A stretch of 64,000 nucleotides of DNA from Pseudomonas alloputida (GTDB lineage: Bacteria; Pseudomonadota; Gammaproteobacteria; Pseudomonadales; Pseudomonadaceae): positions 437,501 through 501,500 of the forward strand of contig NZ_CP128540.1 in NCBI RefSeq assembly GCF_021283545.2. The letters run 5' to 3'. Shown here in pieces: positions 6,036 through 17,179 of this stretch. A program made the position numbers and the translations under genes. A model generated the notes under the pieces. It saw nothing but the letters and a program-made list of their open reading frames with translations. It was not told the DNA's origin and made no database searches. How positions within the stretch are numbered: position 1 is the first letter of the stretch; the number at the start of each line of letters is the position of its first letter.

Positions 6036-9000
6036 ACGAGGGTTTCGCACCTGTGCCATCTGAAAGATCCGATAGTGCTATGCGAAGAAACGCGGCCGCG
6101 AATTCCTCTGGTGGTAGCGGGAGGCTGACGATGTAGCCCTGGATCTGCTCGCAGCCCTCGGCCGCCAGAAAACGTTGCTGGGCCTGGTTCTCCACGCCTT
6201 CGGCAATGATGGTCAGCTGCATGCTGCGGCCCAGGGCAATGATCGCCCGGGCAATGGCGGCGTCATGTGGATCGTCGGGCAGGCCGCGGATGAACGACTT
6301 GTCGATCTTGAGGATGTCCAGCGGCAGGCGCTTGAGGTAGCTGAGCGAGGAATAGCCGGTGCCGAAGTCATCGATGGCCAGCTGTACGCCGAGTTTCTTC
6401 AGTTGGTACAGCACGGCCAGGGCCTCTTCTGCCTGGCTCATGATGAAGTTTTCGGTGATTTCCAACTGCAGGTCACCGGCCTTCAGCTGATGGTGCTTGA
6501 GCAGTTGTTCGATGCGCCGTGCCAGGTGCGGGTGGCGCAGCTGGGCGCCGGCAAGGTTGATCGACAGCGGGCCGAAGGGTTGGTAGTGCTGCTTCCAGGC
6601 CTGCATCTGCCGGCAGGCTTGCTCCAGTACCCAGTCGCCGAGCTGCAGGATGGTGCCGTTCTCTTCCGCCAAGTGGATGAAGTGTTCCGGCGGTACCTCG
6701 CCAAAGGTCGGGTGGCTCCAGCGGATCAGCGCTTCGGCACCCACCAGGCTCTGGGTCTTCAGGCTGAGCTTGGGCTGGAAGCACAGGCTCATTTCGTTGC
6801 GTTCGACGGCCCGGCGCAGCTCATGCTCCAGGGCGATGCGCTCGCTGGCCTGGGCGGTGAGGTCGCGGGTGTAGGCTTCGACGCGGTTGCGGCCCTTGGC
6901 CTTGGAGCGGTACATGGCGGCGTCGGCGTTGCGGATGAGTGTGGAGACGTCGGTGCCATCCTGTGGGTAGAGGCTGATGCCGATGCTGGCGCTGGTGAAA
7001 AACTCATGCTCGCCGGCCTGGAACGGTGCATTGAAGCAGGCCAGTAGTTTGTTGGCGATAGTGCTGGCGTCACTGGGCTTGTGCAAGCCGGGCAGCAGAA
7101 TGATGAACTCGTCGCCACCCAGGCGGGCTACGGTGTCAACGTCGCGTACCTGCTCTTTCAGGCGCTGGGCGATGCCCTTGAGCAGCAGGTCGCCGACCGG
7201 GTGGCCAAGGCTGTCGTTGATGTGCTTGAAGCGGTCGAGGTCCAGGAACAGCACTGCGCCCTGGCGGTTGGACACCTGCGCACAGGTGAGTACGCCCTGG
7301 AGCCGGTTTTCGAACAAGGTGCGATTGGGCAGGCCGGTCAGCGGGTCGTGGTGGGCTTGATAGTCGAGTTTGGCCTGGGCGTGCTTGATGCTGGAGATGT
7401 CTGCAAAAACCGCCACGAAGTGGGTGATCTCGCGGTCGCTGTTGCGCACGGCGCTTATGGTCAGCCAGCTTGGGTAAAGTTCGCCGTTCTTGCGCTTGTT
7501 GTAGATTTCGCCCTGCCAGTGGCCCTCGGCGGTAAGCTGGTGCCACATGGCCAGGTAGAAAGCGCTGTCGTGCTGGCCAGAGGCGAGCAGGCGCGGGGTC
7601 TGGCCGAGGGCCTCGATCTCGCTGTAGCCGGTGATTTCGCTGAAGGCGCGGTTGACGGCACTGATGCGCTGGTCAATGTCGGTAATCAGCACCCCTTCGG
7701 CAGTGTTCTCGAACACCGTGGCGGCCAGCTGCAGTTTTTCTTGCATCAGGTGACGCTCGGTGATGTCGCGGGCGATGGTCAGCATGCAGTCAACGCCGGT
7801 AATCGGCAGGGGCCGGGCGGAAAGCTCGCACAGTCGGATCTGCCCGTCGCTGCGGCGGATATGACAGGTGAAGTCGCGCACGAAGCCGTCGCGGTTTAGC
7901 TGGTCGACCAGGCGTTTGCGCTCGTTGAGGTCGACCCAGATACCCAGGTCCAGCGAGGTCTGGTCGATGGTTGGGTTGAGGTCGTAGCCGGTGAGGCGGC
8001 AGAAGCCTTCGTTCACCTCCAGCAGCAAACCGTCGCTCTGGCGCGACAGCAGCAGGCCGTCGGGCGAGGCGTGGAAAGCCTTTGCGAACTTTTCTTCTGA
8101 AGTTTGCAGCTGCTGCTGGGTCTCCTTGAGCTGACTGATGTCGCGTACTGCCACTACCAGCGCGGGCGTGCCGTCCAGTTCGAAGGTTTCAGCCGAAGTC
8201 AGGCCAGTGAACAGTTGGCCGTTGCTGCGGCGGAAGCTCATTTCCAGGTTACGGATACCACCTTGGTGCAACCTTTCAAGCAGGAGCGGGCCACTGCCCT
8301 CTACGCCCCACAGGTCAAGGTCGGTGGCAGTGCGGCCAATGACCTGGTCTGGGGGCAGTCCGATCTGCTCTTCGAAAGCCTCGTTCACCTCCAGCAGGCA
8401 GCCATCGCTGTGGCGAGCGATCAGCAAGATATCGGGGCACTGCTGGAATACCGAGGCGAACTTCTGTTCGGACAGGCGCAGGGCGTCCTCCGTGCGCTTG
8501 GTTTCACTGATGTCGATCATCAGCCCGCGCATCACTGGCTGGTGGCCGTGCTCGATCATGCTGACGATATTGCGTACCCAGAGGGGCTGACCGTCAGCCC
8601 GGATCACCCGGTAGTCCAGGCTGTGGTCGCGCCCCGCTGCGGTCTCGCTGTCGCAGTAGGCCTGAGCCCAGAGCGCGTCCTCCGGGTGCAGGATGCTGCG
8701 CCAGAAACCGGGCCTGAGCCAGTCACTCAATGGGTAGCCAAGCAGGTCTTCGGCATGGGGTGAAACGTAGCTGTAGGTGAAGTCGTTGGCATCGGCTTCC
8801 CAGGCGATGGCTGACAGGCTCTCGACCAGGCCGCGGTAGTGGTACTCGCTGCTGCGCAGTTCTTGCTCAAGGGCGATGCGCCGGGAAATTTCCGAGCTGA
8901 GCCGGCGGTTGATGCGAATGACCACTGCCAGCACAGCCATCAGCAGCAGCACCGTTGGCAGGCCATACACCAGCAGGTCGGACCAGAACATCCGCTGGTC

Positions 9001-9774
9001 GACCACATTGCCCACCCAGTGTTGCTGGATCTGGCTGATTTCGCTGCTGCTCATGTCGGCCATCACTTTGTCGAGGATGCCGACCAGCACGCTCTTGTCG
9101 CGGGGAACGGCCATCGCCAACTGGTAGCGGTAGGGCGTTTCGCCGCTGACGTAGAGGCCGTCGAGCTTGAGTTGGCGCAGGCTCCAGATACTGGAAGCGA
9201 GGTCGCCGACCACGGCATCCACTTGGTCGGTGGCCAGGGCTTGCAGCGTGGAGCTGACGTTTGGCAGGGCAACCAGGTTGAGGTCCGGGTGGTGGGTACG
9301 CAGCAACTCGTGCGGGGCGTAGTTCTCGACCACGGCAATTTTCAGGCCGTACAGGTCAGCCAGCTTGCGCGGTTGTGCGCCGCCTTTGTGCGCGAGGATC
9401 ACAATGGGGAAGTCGAGGTACGGGCGAGTGAAAGCCAGGAAGCCCTGGCGTTCGGGGGTGGACATGATGCCGGGCAGCAGGTCGATACGGCTTTCCCGCG
9501 CCTGCGCCAGCACCTCGGTCCAGCTGCTGGGTTCGACCGGTTTGAACGTCACGCCCAGGCGCTGCTGGATCATGGCGATGTAGTCGGCGGCCAATCCCTG
9601 GTACCGGCCCTCCTGGTCGCGAAACTCGAACGGTGGCCAAGAGGCGTCTACGCCAAGTTTCAGCTGCGGGTGGGCAGCCAGCCAGGCGTTCTCCTCATCT
9701 GTCAGGGTCAGGGCGCCGGCCGTTGTGTTCCACAAAATCAGGATCAGCAACAGAATGGCCGGCTTCAAGGACAT
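6031..9774 (-). CDS. Membrane receptor with SBP_bac_3, PAS, GGDEF and EAL domains
   Basis: A 1247-residue bifunctional cyclic-di-GMP enzyme candidate. A signal peptide (1-22) precedes a periplasmic solute-binding domain of the amino-acid-binding type (about 25-255), a membrane helix near 268-290, and four PAS domains to about 805. The diguanylate cyclase domain has an intact GGDEF (885-889), and the phosphodiesterase domain starts with EALIRW (EAL at 1014-1016) and keeps DDFGTGYSSL and the AEGVEN segment. Both activities could be functional. The periplasmic domain suggests the signal is a small solute such as an amino acid. It is monocistronic, ending 17 bp before the tRNA. Confidence 0.9.
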   Translation of the reverse strand: MSLKPAILLLILILWNTTAGALTLTDEENAWLAAHPQLKLGVDASWPPFEFRDQEGRYQGLAADYIAMIQQRLGVTFKPVEPSSWTEVLAQARESRIDLLPGIMSTPERQGFLAFTRPYLDFPIVILAHKGGAQPRKLADLYGLKIAVVENYAPHELLRTHHPDLNLVALPNVSSTLQALATDQVDAVVGDLASSIWSLRQLKLDGLYVSGETPYRYQLAMAVPRDKSVLVGILDKVMADMSSSEISQIQQHWVGNVVDQRMFWSDLLVYGLPTVLLLMAVLAVVIRINRRLSSEISRRIALEQELRSSEYHYRGLVESLSAIAWEADANDFTYSYVSPHAEDLLGYPLSDWLRPGFWRSILHPEDALWAQAYCDSETAAGRDHSLDYRVIRADGQPLWVRNIVSMIEHGHQPVMRGLMIDISETKRTEDALRLSEQKFASVFQQCPDILLIARHSDGCLLEVNEAFEEQIGLPPDQVIGRTATDLDLWGVEGSGPLLLERLHQGGIRNLEMSFRRSNGQLFTGLTSAETFELDGTPALVVAVRDISQLKETQQQLQTSEEKFAKAFHASPDGLLLSRQSDGLLLEVNEGFCRLTGYDLNPTIDQTSLDLGIWVDLNERKRLVDQLNRDGFVRDFTCHIRRSDGQIRLCELSARPLPITGVDCMLTIARDITERHLMQEKLQLAATVFENTAEGVLITDIDQRISAVNRAFSEITGYSEIEALGQTPRLLASGQHDSAFYLAMWHQLTAEGHWQGEIYNKRKNGELYPSWLTISAVRNSDREITHFVAVFADISSIKHAQAKLDYQAHHDPLTGLPNRTLFENRLQGVLTCAQVSNRQGAVLFLDLDRFKHINDSLGHPVGDLLLKGIAQRLKEQVRDVDTVARLGGDEFIILLPGLHKPSDASTIANKLLACFNAPFQAGEHEFFTSASIGISLYPQDGTDVSTLIRNADAAMYRSKAKGRNRVEAYTRDLTAQASERIALEHELRRAVERNEMSLCFQPKLSLKTQSLVGAEALIRWSHPTFGEVPPEHFIHLAEENGTILQLGDWVLEQACRQMQAWKQHYQPFGPLSINLAGAQLRHPHLARRIEQLLKHHQLKAGDLQLEITENFIMSQAEEALAVLYQLKKLGVQLAIDDFGTGYSSLSYLKRLPLDILKIDKSFIRGLPDDPHDAAIARAIIALGRSMQLTIIAEGVENQAQQRFLAAEGCEQIQGYIVSLPLPPEEFAAAFLRIALSDLSDGTGAKPSL

Positions 9775-9870
9775 GGCAGCCTCGCACTCAGGTGGTCTGA
9801 AGTCGAGTGTAGACGGGCATTGCCGCAGGTGTGCAACGGAAGGCGGGCTTTATGTCACGGGCCACTAAAG

Positions 9871-9897
9871 AAAAACCCCGGCCTGGGCCGGGGTTTT
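9871..9897 (-). terminator. rpoD terminator
   Basis: CCCCGGCC (9876-9883) and GGCCGGGG (9886-9893) form a perfect 8-bp stem with a 2-nt loop. It is flanked by A-rich DNA that gives a T run on the minus strand, just after the rpoD stop; it can act in both directions. Confidence 0.85.
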
Positions 9898-9901
9898 GTC
9901 A

Positions 9902-11752
<1,851 letters not shown>

Positions 11753-11819
11753 AACACCCTATCCACTGAAGGTCTTGGCGGGCAAAAAACAAGCCGAGGA
11801 TTATACCCGAGCATGGGCC

Positions 11820-13802
11820 TCACGCGCCAGATGAGGTCGGCGTTTGTGCGGGAACATTTCGGCTCAGCAGGGCGAGGAGCTGGGTTTTTTCCTCGCTGGT
11901 CAATTCGCTTTGACGTGATTTCCTGAGCAGTTGTTCCAGGCTGCGCTCGCGTTGGCGGGCGGACAAGCTAGTTATAGTGTCGAAAAACTGTTGTTCAAGG
12001 TTGTCGGCCACGATAAGCCATTCCTTTTCCGCCAGGGCGCGTAGCAGGCGGCCCTGTTCGGTGCCATGCCAACGTGCGATCAACTGCATTGAGCTTAGCC
12101 CAGGATTTTTCTGCGCGGCTTCGATCAATGCCACCAGCAGCTGGCTGTACAGGTGTTCTTCGTCGGCGAAGTGGCTGGCATCTTCCACCTTGCCGGCCAG
12201 CAGTGGGTGGTGCAGCAGGGTGCGCAGGGCGGCCAGCGTGGGCGGCTCGACCGGCGCTGGCACGCGGGGAGGCGCTTCGTCGCGTTGCTGCCAGGGCTTG
12301 CCGCCCTTGCGGTTCTTGTCCCAGGGTTTGTCGCTCCACGGCTTCTTGCTGCCCCCCTTGTTGGGCTTCCATGCCTGCTCCTGATGAACGGGGGCATAGT
12401 CGTGCTGCGGCATGTCGCCGTAGTCGGGGGTGTAGCTGGCCATGGCGTCGTAATCGTAGCCAGGGTCGTAGTCCGGCATGCTGCTGGTCGCCGGCGCTTG
12501 TTGCGCCAGCTGCTCGACCTGCTGCGGGTCGAGGCCGGTGATTTCCTTCAGGCGGTTGCGCATCAGCTGACGCAGGTTGGCGCCGGGGATCTTTTCGATC
12601 AACGGTGCGGCCAAGGTCGCCATATGCGCCTTGCCTTCCAGCGAGCGCGGGTCGGCTTCTACGCCAAGTTGCTCGAAGAAGTAGTCGGCCAGCGGTTGGG
12701 AATGCTGGTTGATACGGGCCATGAAGGCGTCGGTACCTTCGGCGCGCACCAGGCTGTCCGGGTCTTCGCCTTCGGGCAGGAACAGGAAGCGCGCGCGACG
12801 GCCGTCCTGCAGGTTCGACAATGTCGATTCCAGTGCGCGCCAGGCGGCCTTGCGCCCGGCCTGGTCGCCGTCAAAACAGAACAGCACGCTGGGCACCACG
12901 CGGAACAGGCGCTTGAGGTGCTCTTCGCTGGTGGCGGTGCCAAGGGTGGCCACGGCATTGCGCAGGCCTTGCTGGGCCAGGGCAATGACGTCCATGTAGC
13001 CCTCGACGACGATGATCTCGTCGAGGTTGCGGTTGTGCTTGCGCGCCTCGTACAGCCCGTACAGCTCCTGCCCCTTGTGGAAAACCGGGGTTTCCGGGGA
13101 GTTCAGGTACTTGGGCTTGTCGTCGCCGAGCACCCGGCCACCGAAGGCGATGATGCGCCCGCGGCTGTCACGTATCGGGAACATCACCCGGTCGCGGAAG
13201 CGGTCGTAGCGCTTGCCGCTCTCGGCGTTCTCGATCAGCAGGCCGGCATCGATCATCACCTTCTGCTGCAGGGTGTCGGCACCCAGGTGCTTGAGCAGGT
13301 TGTCCCAGCCGGGCGGGGCAAAGCCCAGGCCGAAGTCGCGGGCAATTTCCCCGGACAGGCCGCGGCCCTTGAGGTAGTCCACCGCTGCCTTGCGGGACGG
13401 GTGGCTGCGCAGGGCCTGGCGGTAGAACTCCGAGGCGGCGTCCAGTAGCGGGTACAGTGGCGAGTCAGTGGGCTGGCGCGGCTTCTGGTCGCGGCGGCCT
13501 TGCTCGCGGGGCACTTCCATGCCGGCGGCGCGGGCCAGTTCCTCGACGGCCTGGGGGAAGTCCAGGTTGTCGTGGTCCATGACAAAGCCCAAGGCGTTGC
13601 CACCGGCGCCACAGCCGAAGCAGTAGTAGAACTGCTTGTCGGGGCTGACCGTGAAGGACGGGGTTTTTTCTTTGTGGAACGGGCAGCAGGCCGAGTAGTT
13701 CTTGCCGGTTTTTTTCAGCTGGACGCGCGAACTCACCACGTCGACGATGTCGAGGCGGTTGATCAGGTCGTCAATGAAACTCTGGGGAATCAGCCCGGCC
13801 AT
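11820..13802 (-). CDS. dnaG: DNA primase DnaG
   Basis: A 660-residue primase that makes RNA primers at the replication fork. The zinc-binding CHC2 domain shows Cys40, His43, Cys61 and Cys64 near the N-terminus; the TOPRIM catalytic domain includes VVEGYMDVIAL. A low-complexity linker rich in Asp, Tyr, Lys and Pro (about 430-500) leads to the C-terminal DnaB-binding domain. The ATG giving MAGLIPQSF is chosen because family members start there; an upstream TTG would add seven residues. It lies between rpsU and rpoD in the same direction. Confidence 0.97.
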   Translation of the reverse strand: MAGLIPQSFIDDLINRLDIVDVVSSRVQLKKTGKNYSACCPFHKEKTPSFTVSPDKQFYYCFGCGAGGNALGFVMDHDNLDFPQAVEELARAAGMEVPREQGRRDQKPRQPTDSPLYPLLDAASEFYRQALRSHPSRKAAVDYLKGRGLSGEIARDFGLGFAPPGWDNLLKHLGADTLQQKVMIDAGLLIENAESGKRYDRFRDRVMFPIRDSRGRIIAFGGRVLGDDKPKYLNSPETPVFHKGQELYGLYEARKHNRNLDEIIVVEGYMDVIALAQQGLRNAVATLGTATSEEHLKRLFRVVPSVLFCFDGDQAGRKAAWRALESTLSNLQDGRRARFLFLPEGEDPDSLVRAEGTDAFMARINQHSQPLADYFFEQLGVEADPRSLEGKAHMATLAAPLIEKIPGANLRQLMRNRLKEITGLDPQQVEQLAQQAPATSSMPDYDPGYDYDAMASYTPDYGDMPQHDYAPVHQEQAWKPNKGGSKKPWSDKPWDKNRKGGKPWQQRDEAPPRVPAPVEPPTLAALRTLLHHPLLAGKVEDASHFADEEHLYSQLLVALIEAAQKNPGLSSMQLIARWHGTEQGRLLRALAEKEWLIVADNLEQQFFDTITSLSARQRERSLEQLLRKSRQSELTSEEKTQLLALLSRNVPAQTPTSSGA

Positions 13803-13823
13803 GGCAGTCTCGTTATCTGGCAA

Positions 13824-14106
13824 CTGGCAAGTCTAATCGCTCACGCGCCGAAGGGGGCGAGTGCTGCTTGGGGAAGTGCGAGGGAATGTGTGCTCGTCGC
13901 CAGCCCCTAAGGGCTCGTCAGTCGGACGTGCACGTCTGGTCATACAGCAAGGAGGACCAGCTCTGACGTTTCAGGCAGGTTGCCCATGATGCAGTTCGCA
14001 TGAAGCTTGTGCAGGGCCTTGAGCTAGCTGCTCAAGTTTGAAACGACCACTGCCATCGCCCGGGGGTTAGCCGGGCAGGGCAGAAGCTTTGCGTTGAACG
14101 CCTGTA
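13824..14106. other. dnaG-rpsU intergenic region
   Basis: 283 bp without a convincing gene. It holds a perfect 12-bp palindrome GACGTGCACGTC at 13925-13936 and a GC-rich hairpin near 14059-14073 just after rpsU that may attenuate read-through. P. aeruginosa, as I recall, has a yqeY-type gene at this place; none is present here. Confidence 0.5.
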
Positions 14107-14322
14107 TTAGTACAGACGAACGGCGCGGCGCTGTTCGCGCTGAACTTTCTTGGCGTGACGCTTAACAGCAGCAGCTGCTTTGCGCTTACGCTCTGCGGTC
14201 GGCTTCTCGTAAAACTCGCGGCTACGAACTTCAGCCAGTACACCGGCTTTTTCGCAGGAGCGCTTGAAACGACGCAGAGCTACGTCGAAGGGTTCGTTCT
14301 CTTTAACTTTGACGGCTGGCAT
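14107..14322 (-). CDS. rpsU: 30S ribosomal protein S21
   Basis: A 71-residue, very basic protein with the S21 signature: [21 protein letters not shown] at the start, a [14 protein letters not shown] middle and a basic tail ending AVRLY. S21 binds the 16S rRNA platform and helps initiation by base-pairing at the Shine-Dalgarno region. It is the first gene of the rpsU-dnaG-rpoD operon and is divergent from tsaD, with about 200 bp of shared promoter DNA. Confidence 0.98.
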   Translation of the reverse strand: MPAVKVKENEPFDVALRRFKRSCEKAGVLAEVRSREFYEKPTAERKRKAAAAVKRHAKKVQREQRRAVRLY

Positions 14323-14526
14323 CCAGGGCTACCTTAATTCATTACCGGGGTAGACGTGCTCCTGGCAAAACAAAGGTGTGCTGGAGAACGTCGGTTTTCA
14401 AGGGTTGCGGATGTTAACCCTTAGCAAGCCGGAATGCAAAGCCTCTGATCGAAAACCGCTGGTCGGCACCCGACACGGGGACTATCATGCGCGGCTTCGA
14501 ATTCAGCCCCCACAAGGGACGAGCCC

Positions 14527-15552
14527 ATGCTAGTACTGGGATTGGAAACATCCTGCGACGAAACCGGCGTCGCATTATACGACAGTGAACGCGGTTTGTT
14601 GGCCGACGCACTGTTCAGCCAGATCGACCTGCACCGCGTCTTCGGCGGCGTGGTGCCCGAGCTTGCCTCGCGTGATCACGTCAAGCGCATGCTGCCGCTC
14701 ATCCGCCAGGTGCTGGACGAGGCAGGTTGCGTTGCCACCGAAATCGACGCCATCGCCTACACCGCAGGCCCCGGCCTGGTCGGCGCCTTGCTGGTGGGCG
14801 CTTCCTGCGCCCAGGCGCTGGCCTTTGCCTGGGACATCCCGGCGATCGGTGTGCACCACATGGAGGGTCACCTGCTGGCACCCATGCTGGAAGAAAACCC
14901 GCCAGAGTTTCCGTTCGTCGCTTTGTTGGTTTCCGGTGGACATACCCAGCTGGTTCGGGTCGATGGCATCGGTCAGTACGAACTGTTGGGCGAAAGCCTG
15001 GACGATGCTGCCGGTGAAGCGTTCGACAAGACCGCCAAGCTGATCGGCCTCAATTATCCTGGTGGTCCGGAAATCGCGCGTCTGGCCGAGCAAGGTGTGC
15101 CTGGGCGCTTCGTGTTCCCGCGGCCAATGACCGATCGGCCAGGCCTGGAATTCAGCTTCAGTGGCCTCAAGACCTTCGCCCTGAACACCTGGCAGCAATG
15201 CAAGAATGCTGGCGACGACAGTGAGCAAACCCGTTGCGACCTGTCCCTGGCATTCCAGCAGGCGGTGGTGGAGACTTTGACCATCAAGTGCAAGCGGGCG
15301 CTCAAGCAGACCGGCCTCAAGCGGCTGGTCATCGCGGGTGGCGTGAGTGCCAACAAGGCCCTGCGCGCGTCCCTGGAGGACATGCTCGGTAGCATCAAGG
15401 GCAACGTGTACTACGCGCGTCCGCAATTCTGTACCGACAATGGTGCGATGATCGCCTACGCCGGTTGCCAGCGCCTGCTGGCCGGGCAGCAGCAAGACCT
15501 GGCGATCAGCGTGCAGGCACGCTGGCCGATGGAACAGTTGCCGCCGCTGTAA
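14527..15552 (+). CDS. tsaD: tRNA N6-threonylcarbamoyladenosine synthase subunit TsaD
   Basis: A 341-residue Kae1/TsaD protein that transfers the threonylcarbamoyl group onto A37 of ANN-decoding tRNAs together with TsaB and TsaE. The N-terminal [13 protein letters not shown] motif of the ASKHA fold, the metal-binding HHMEGH pair and the LVSGGHTQL strand are all present, as is the C-terminal nucleotide-binding [10 protein letters not shown] segment. It was formerly annotated Gcp, an endopeptidase, which is a misnomer. Full length; divergent from rpsU and convergent with plsY. Confidence 0.97.
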   Translation: MLVLGLETSCDETGVALYDSERGLLADALFSQIDLHRVFGGVVPELASRDHVKRMLPLIRQVLDEAGCVATEIDAIAYTAGPGLVGALLVGASCAQALAFAWDIPAIGVHHMEGHLLAPMLEENPPEFPFVALLVSGGHTQLVRVDGIGQYELLGESLDDAAGEAFDKTAKLIGLNYPGGPEIARLAEQGVPGRFVFPRPMTDRPGLEFSFSGLKTFALNTWQQCKNAGDDSEQTRCDLSLAFQQAVVETLTIKCKRALKQTGLKRLVIAGGVSANKALRASLEDMLGSIKGNVYYARPQFCTDNGAMIAYAGCQRLLAGQQQDLAISVQARWPMEQLPPL

Positions 15553-15569
15553 GGTAGCGCGTCGAAGGT

Positions 15570-16139
15570 TCAGAAGTGCCGTTCGCGCCCTGCAAACAAG
15601 TCGCGCAGGTTGTTGCGGTGGCGCCACACGATCATCACTGTCAGTACGCTGATCGGCAGCAGGGCTTCGGGCTCGCGCCAGGCCAGCAATGGCAAGGTGA
15701 GTGGCGTGGCAATCAGCGCGGCCAGTGAGCTGGTGCGCGTGAGGTAGAAGGTCAGCAGCCAGGCGCCGATGGCCAGCAGCGCGGCCGGAAAGTACAGGGC
15801 CATGAGCATGCCGGCAGCCGTCGCCACGCCCTTGCCGCCCTTGAAACGGAAGTACAGGGGGAACAGGTGGCCCAGCACTGCGCATATGCCCACCCAGGCC
15901 TGCGCGTGCAGGTCCAGCCCGGCAGCGCGGGCGAGCAATACAGGCAAAAGGCCCTTGCACAGGTCGCCTAGCAGGGTCAGGATCGCCAGTTTACGGCCTG
16001 CCAGGCGTAGCATGTTGGTGGCGCCGGCATTGCCTGAGCCGCTGGAACGCGGGTCCGGGCTGCCCGAGAGGCGGCTGAGAACAATGGCGAAGGACAGCGA
16101 GCCGAGCAGGTAGGCGAGCAACGCCAGTAACCAAAACAT
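15570..16139 (-). CDS. plsY: Acyl-phosphate:glycerol-3-phosphate acyltransferase PlsY
   Basis: A 189-residue inner-membrane enzyme of phospholipid synthesis that acylates glycerol-3-phosphate with the acyl-phosphate made by PlsX. At least five membrane helices are visible. The three PlsY motifs are present: [13 protein letters not shown] near residue 35, FKGGKGVAT near 103 and a C-terminal conserved loop. It is divergent from folB across about 75 bp. Confidence 0.96.
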   Translation of the reverse strand: MFWLLALLAYLLGSLSFAIVLSRLSGSPDPRSSGSGNAGATNMLRLAGRKLAILTLLGDLCKGLLPVLLARAAGLDLHAQAWVGICAVLGHLFPLYFRFKGGKGVATAAGMLMALYFPAALLAIGAWLLTFYLTRTSSLAALIATPLTLPLLAWREPEALLPISVLTVMIVWRHRNNLRDLFAGRERHF

Positions 16140-16213
16140 GCTAACTATTCCGGGCGAGGACGCCCTGATTCTAACGGCGCCAGTCGCCCTTGTCGTGCTG
16201 TGGAGAGAAGTGC

Positions 16214-16570
16214 TTGGACAGAGTGTTCATCGAAGGCCTGGAAGTCGATACCGTCATCGGTGCCTATGACTGGGAGCGGGATATTCGCCAGTGCTTGCGC
16301 CTGGACCTGAGCTTTGCCTGGGACAACCGCCCGGCCGCCGCCGGAGACGACCTGAACCTGGCGCTGGATTACGCCAGTGTGTCGGCGCGCATCCAGGCGT
16401 TTGCCGAACAGGCCCGTTTCGAGCTGGTTGAGACATTTGCCGAGCGCCTGGTGGCAACCCTGATGGACGAGTTCCACATCCCCTGGGTGCGCTTGAAGCT
16501 GACCAAGCCGGGCGCGGTGCCGGCGGCCCGTGGTGGTGTTGGCGTGGAGATCGAGCGCGGATGTCTCTGA
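16214..16570 (+). CDS. folB: Dihydroneopterin aldolase FolB
   Basis: A 118-residue aldolase of folate synthesis, converting dihydroneopterin to hydroxymethyl-dihydropterin and glycolaldehyde. The [21 protein letters not shown] start and the [18 protein letters not shown] end, which contains the catalytic lysine, are typical. The start is TTG at 16214, with GGAGAG upstream at about 7 bp; no in-frame ATG gives a normal N-terminus. Its last 10 bp overlap folK, so the two folate genes are translationally coupled. Confidence 0.94.
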   Translation: MDRVFIEGLEVDTVIGAYDWERDIRQCLRLDLSFAWDNRPAAAGDDLNLALDYASVSARIQAFAEQARFELVETFAERLVATLMDEFHIPWVRLKLTKPGAVPAARGGVGVEIERGCL

Positions 16571-17070
16571 GCACGGTTTACCTGGGCCTGGGCAGCAACA
16601 TCGACCGTGAGGCGCATTTGTGCGCCGGGCTCGATGCGTTGGCTGGCATCCTGACTGACATGCGCTGTTCGCCGGCCTTCGAAAGCCAGGCGGTGGGCAT
16701 CAAGAGCGGGCCGTTCATCAACTTCGTGGTGACGGGGCAAACCGCGTTGCCGTTGATCGAGCTGGACCGCCGGCTGAAGTTCATCGAGGCCGACAATGGC
16801 CGCTATGCACCGGACCGCAAAGGGTTGCCGCTGGATATCGACGTGCTGATGTATGACGATTTGCACGGTACCTTCGATGGGCTGGTATTGCCCCGGGCCG
16901 AGATTCTGAAGAACGCTTTTGTGCTGTGGCCGCTGTCGTTGCTGGCGCCCGACCTGGTGCATCCGGGTGTGGGCAAGTGCATGGCGCAGCTGTGGCAGGA
17001 AGCGCAGATCGATCAGGTACTGGCCCCCGTGGCCTTTGAGTGGCGCGGGTTGCAGTTGACGCCCGCTTGA
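16561..17070 (+). CDS. folK: Hydroxymethyl-dihydropterin pyrophosphokinase FolK
   Basis: A 169-residue enzyme that pyrophosphorylates the pterin produced by FolB. It shows the VYLGLGSNIDRE start, the FINFVV strand and the LPLDIDVLMYDD metal/ATP segment. The usual LPHPR loop reads LPRAEI here, a modest divergence seen in some Pseudomonas copies. The ATG at 16561 lies inside the end of folB. A REP pair follows between this gene and the convergent cca. Confidence 0.93.
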   Translation: MSLSTVYLGLGSNIDREAHLCAGLDALAGILTDMRCSPAFESQAVGIKSGPFINFVVTGQTALPLIELDRRLKFIEADNGRYAPDRKGLPLDIDVLMYDDLHGTFDGLVLPRAEILKNAFVLWPLSLLAPDLVHPGVGKCMAQLWQEAQIDQVLAPVAFEWRGLQLTPA

Positions 17071-17077
17071 GCCTGTA

Positions 17078-17175
17078 TCGGCCTCTTCGCGGGTAAACCC
17101 GCTCCTACGACGGGCTGAGCCCAACCTCTGATGTGTGCCCCCTGTAGGAGCGGGTTTACCCGCGAAGAGGCCGGT
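17078..17175. repeat. Inverted pair of REP elements between folK and cca
   Basis: Two copies of the roughly 33-bp P. putida-type REP (GGCCTCTTCGCGGGTAAACC core) lie at 17080-17112 and 17142-17174 in opposite orientation, 30 bp apart. They separate two convergent genes and may act as terminators or gyrase/IHF-type sites. Confidence 0.9.
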
Positions 17176-17179
17176 AGGT

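Noticed and set aside
12379..12480. Repeated Asp/Tyr/Pro codons in dnaG taken as a possible tandem repeat insertion
   Set aside because: It is the known variable linker before the DnaB-binding domain and the frame is intact.
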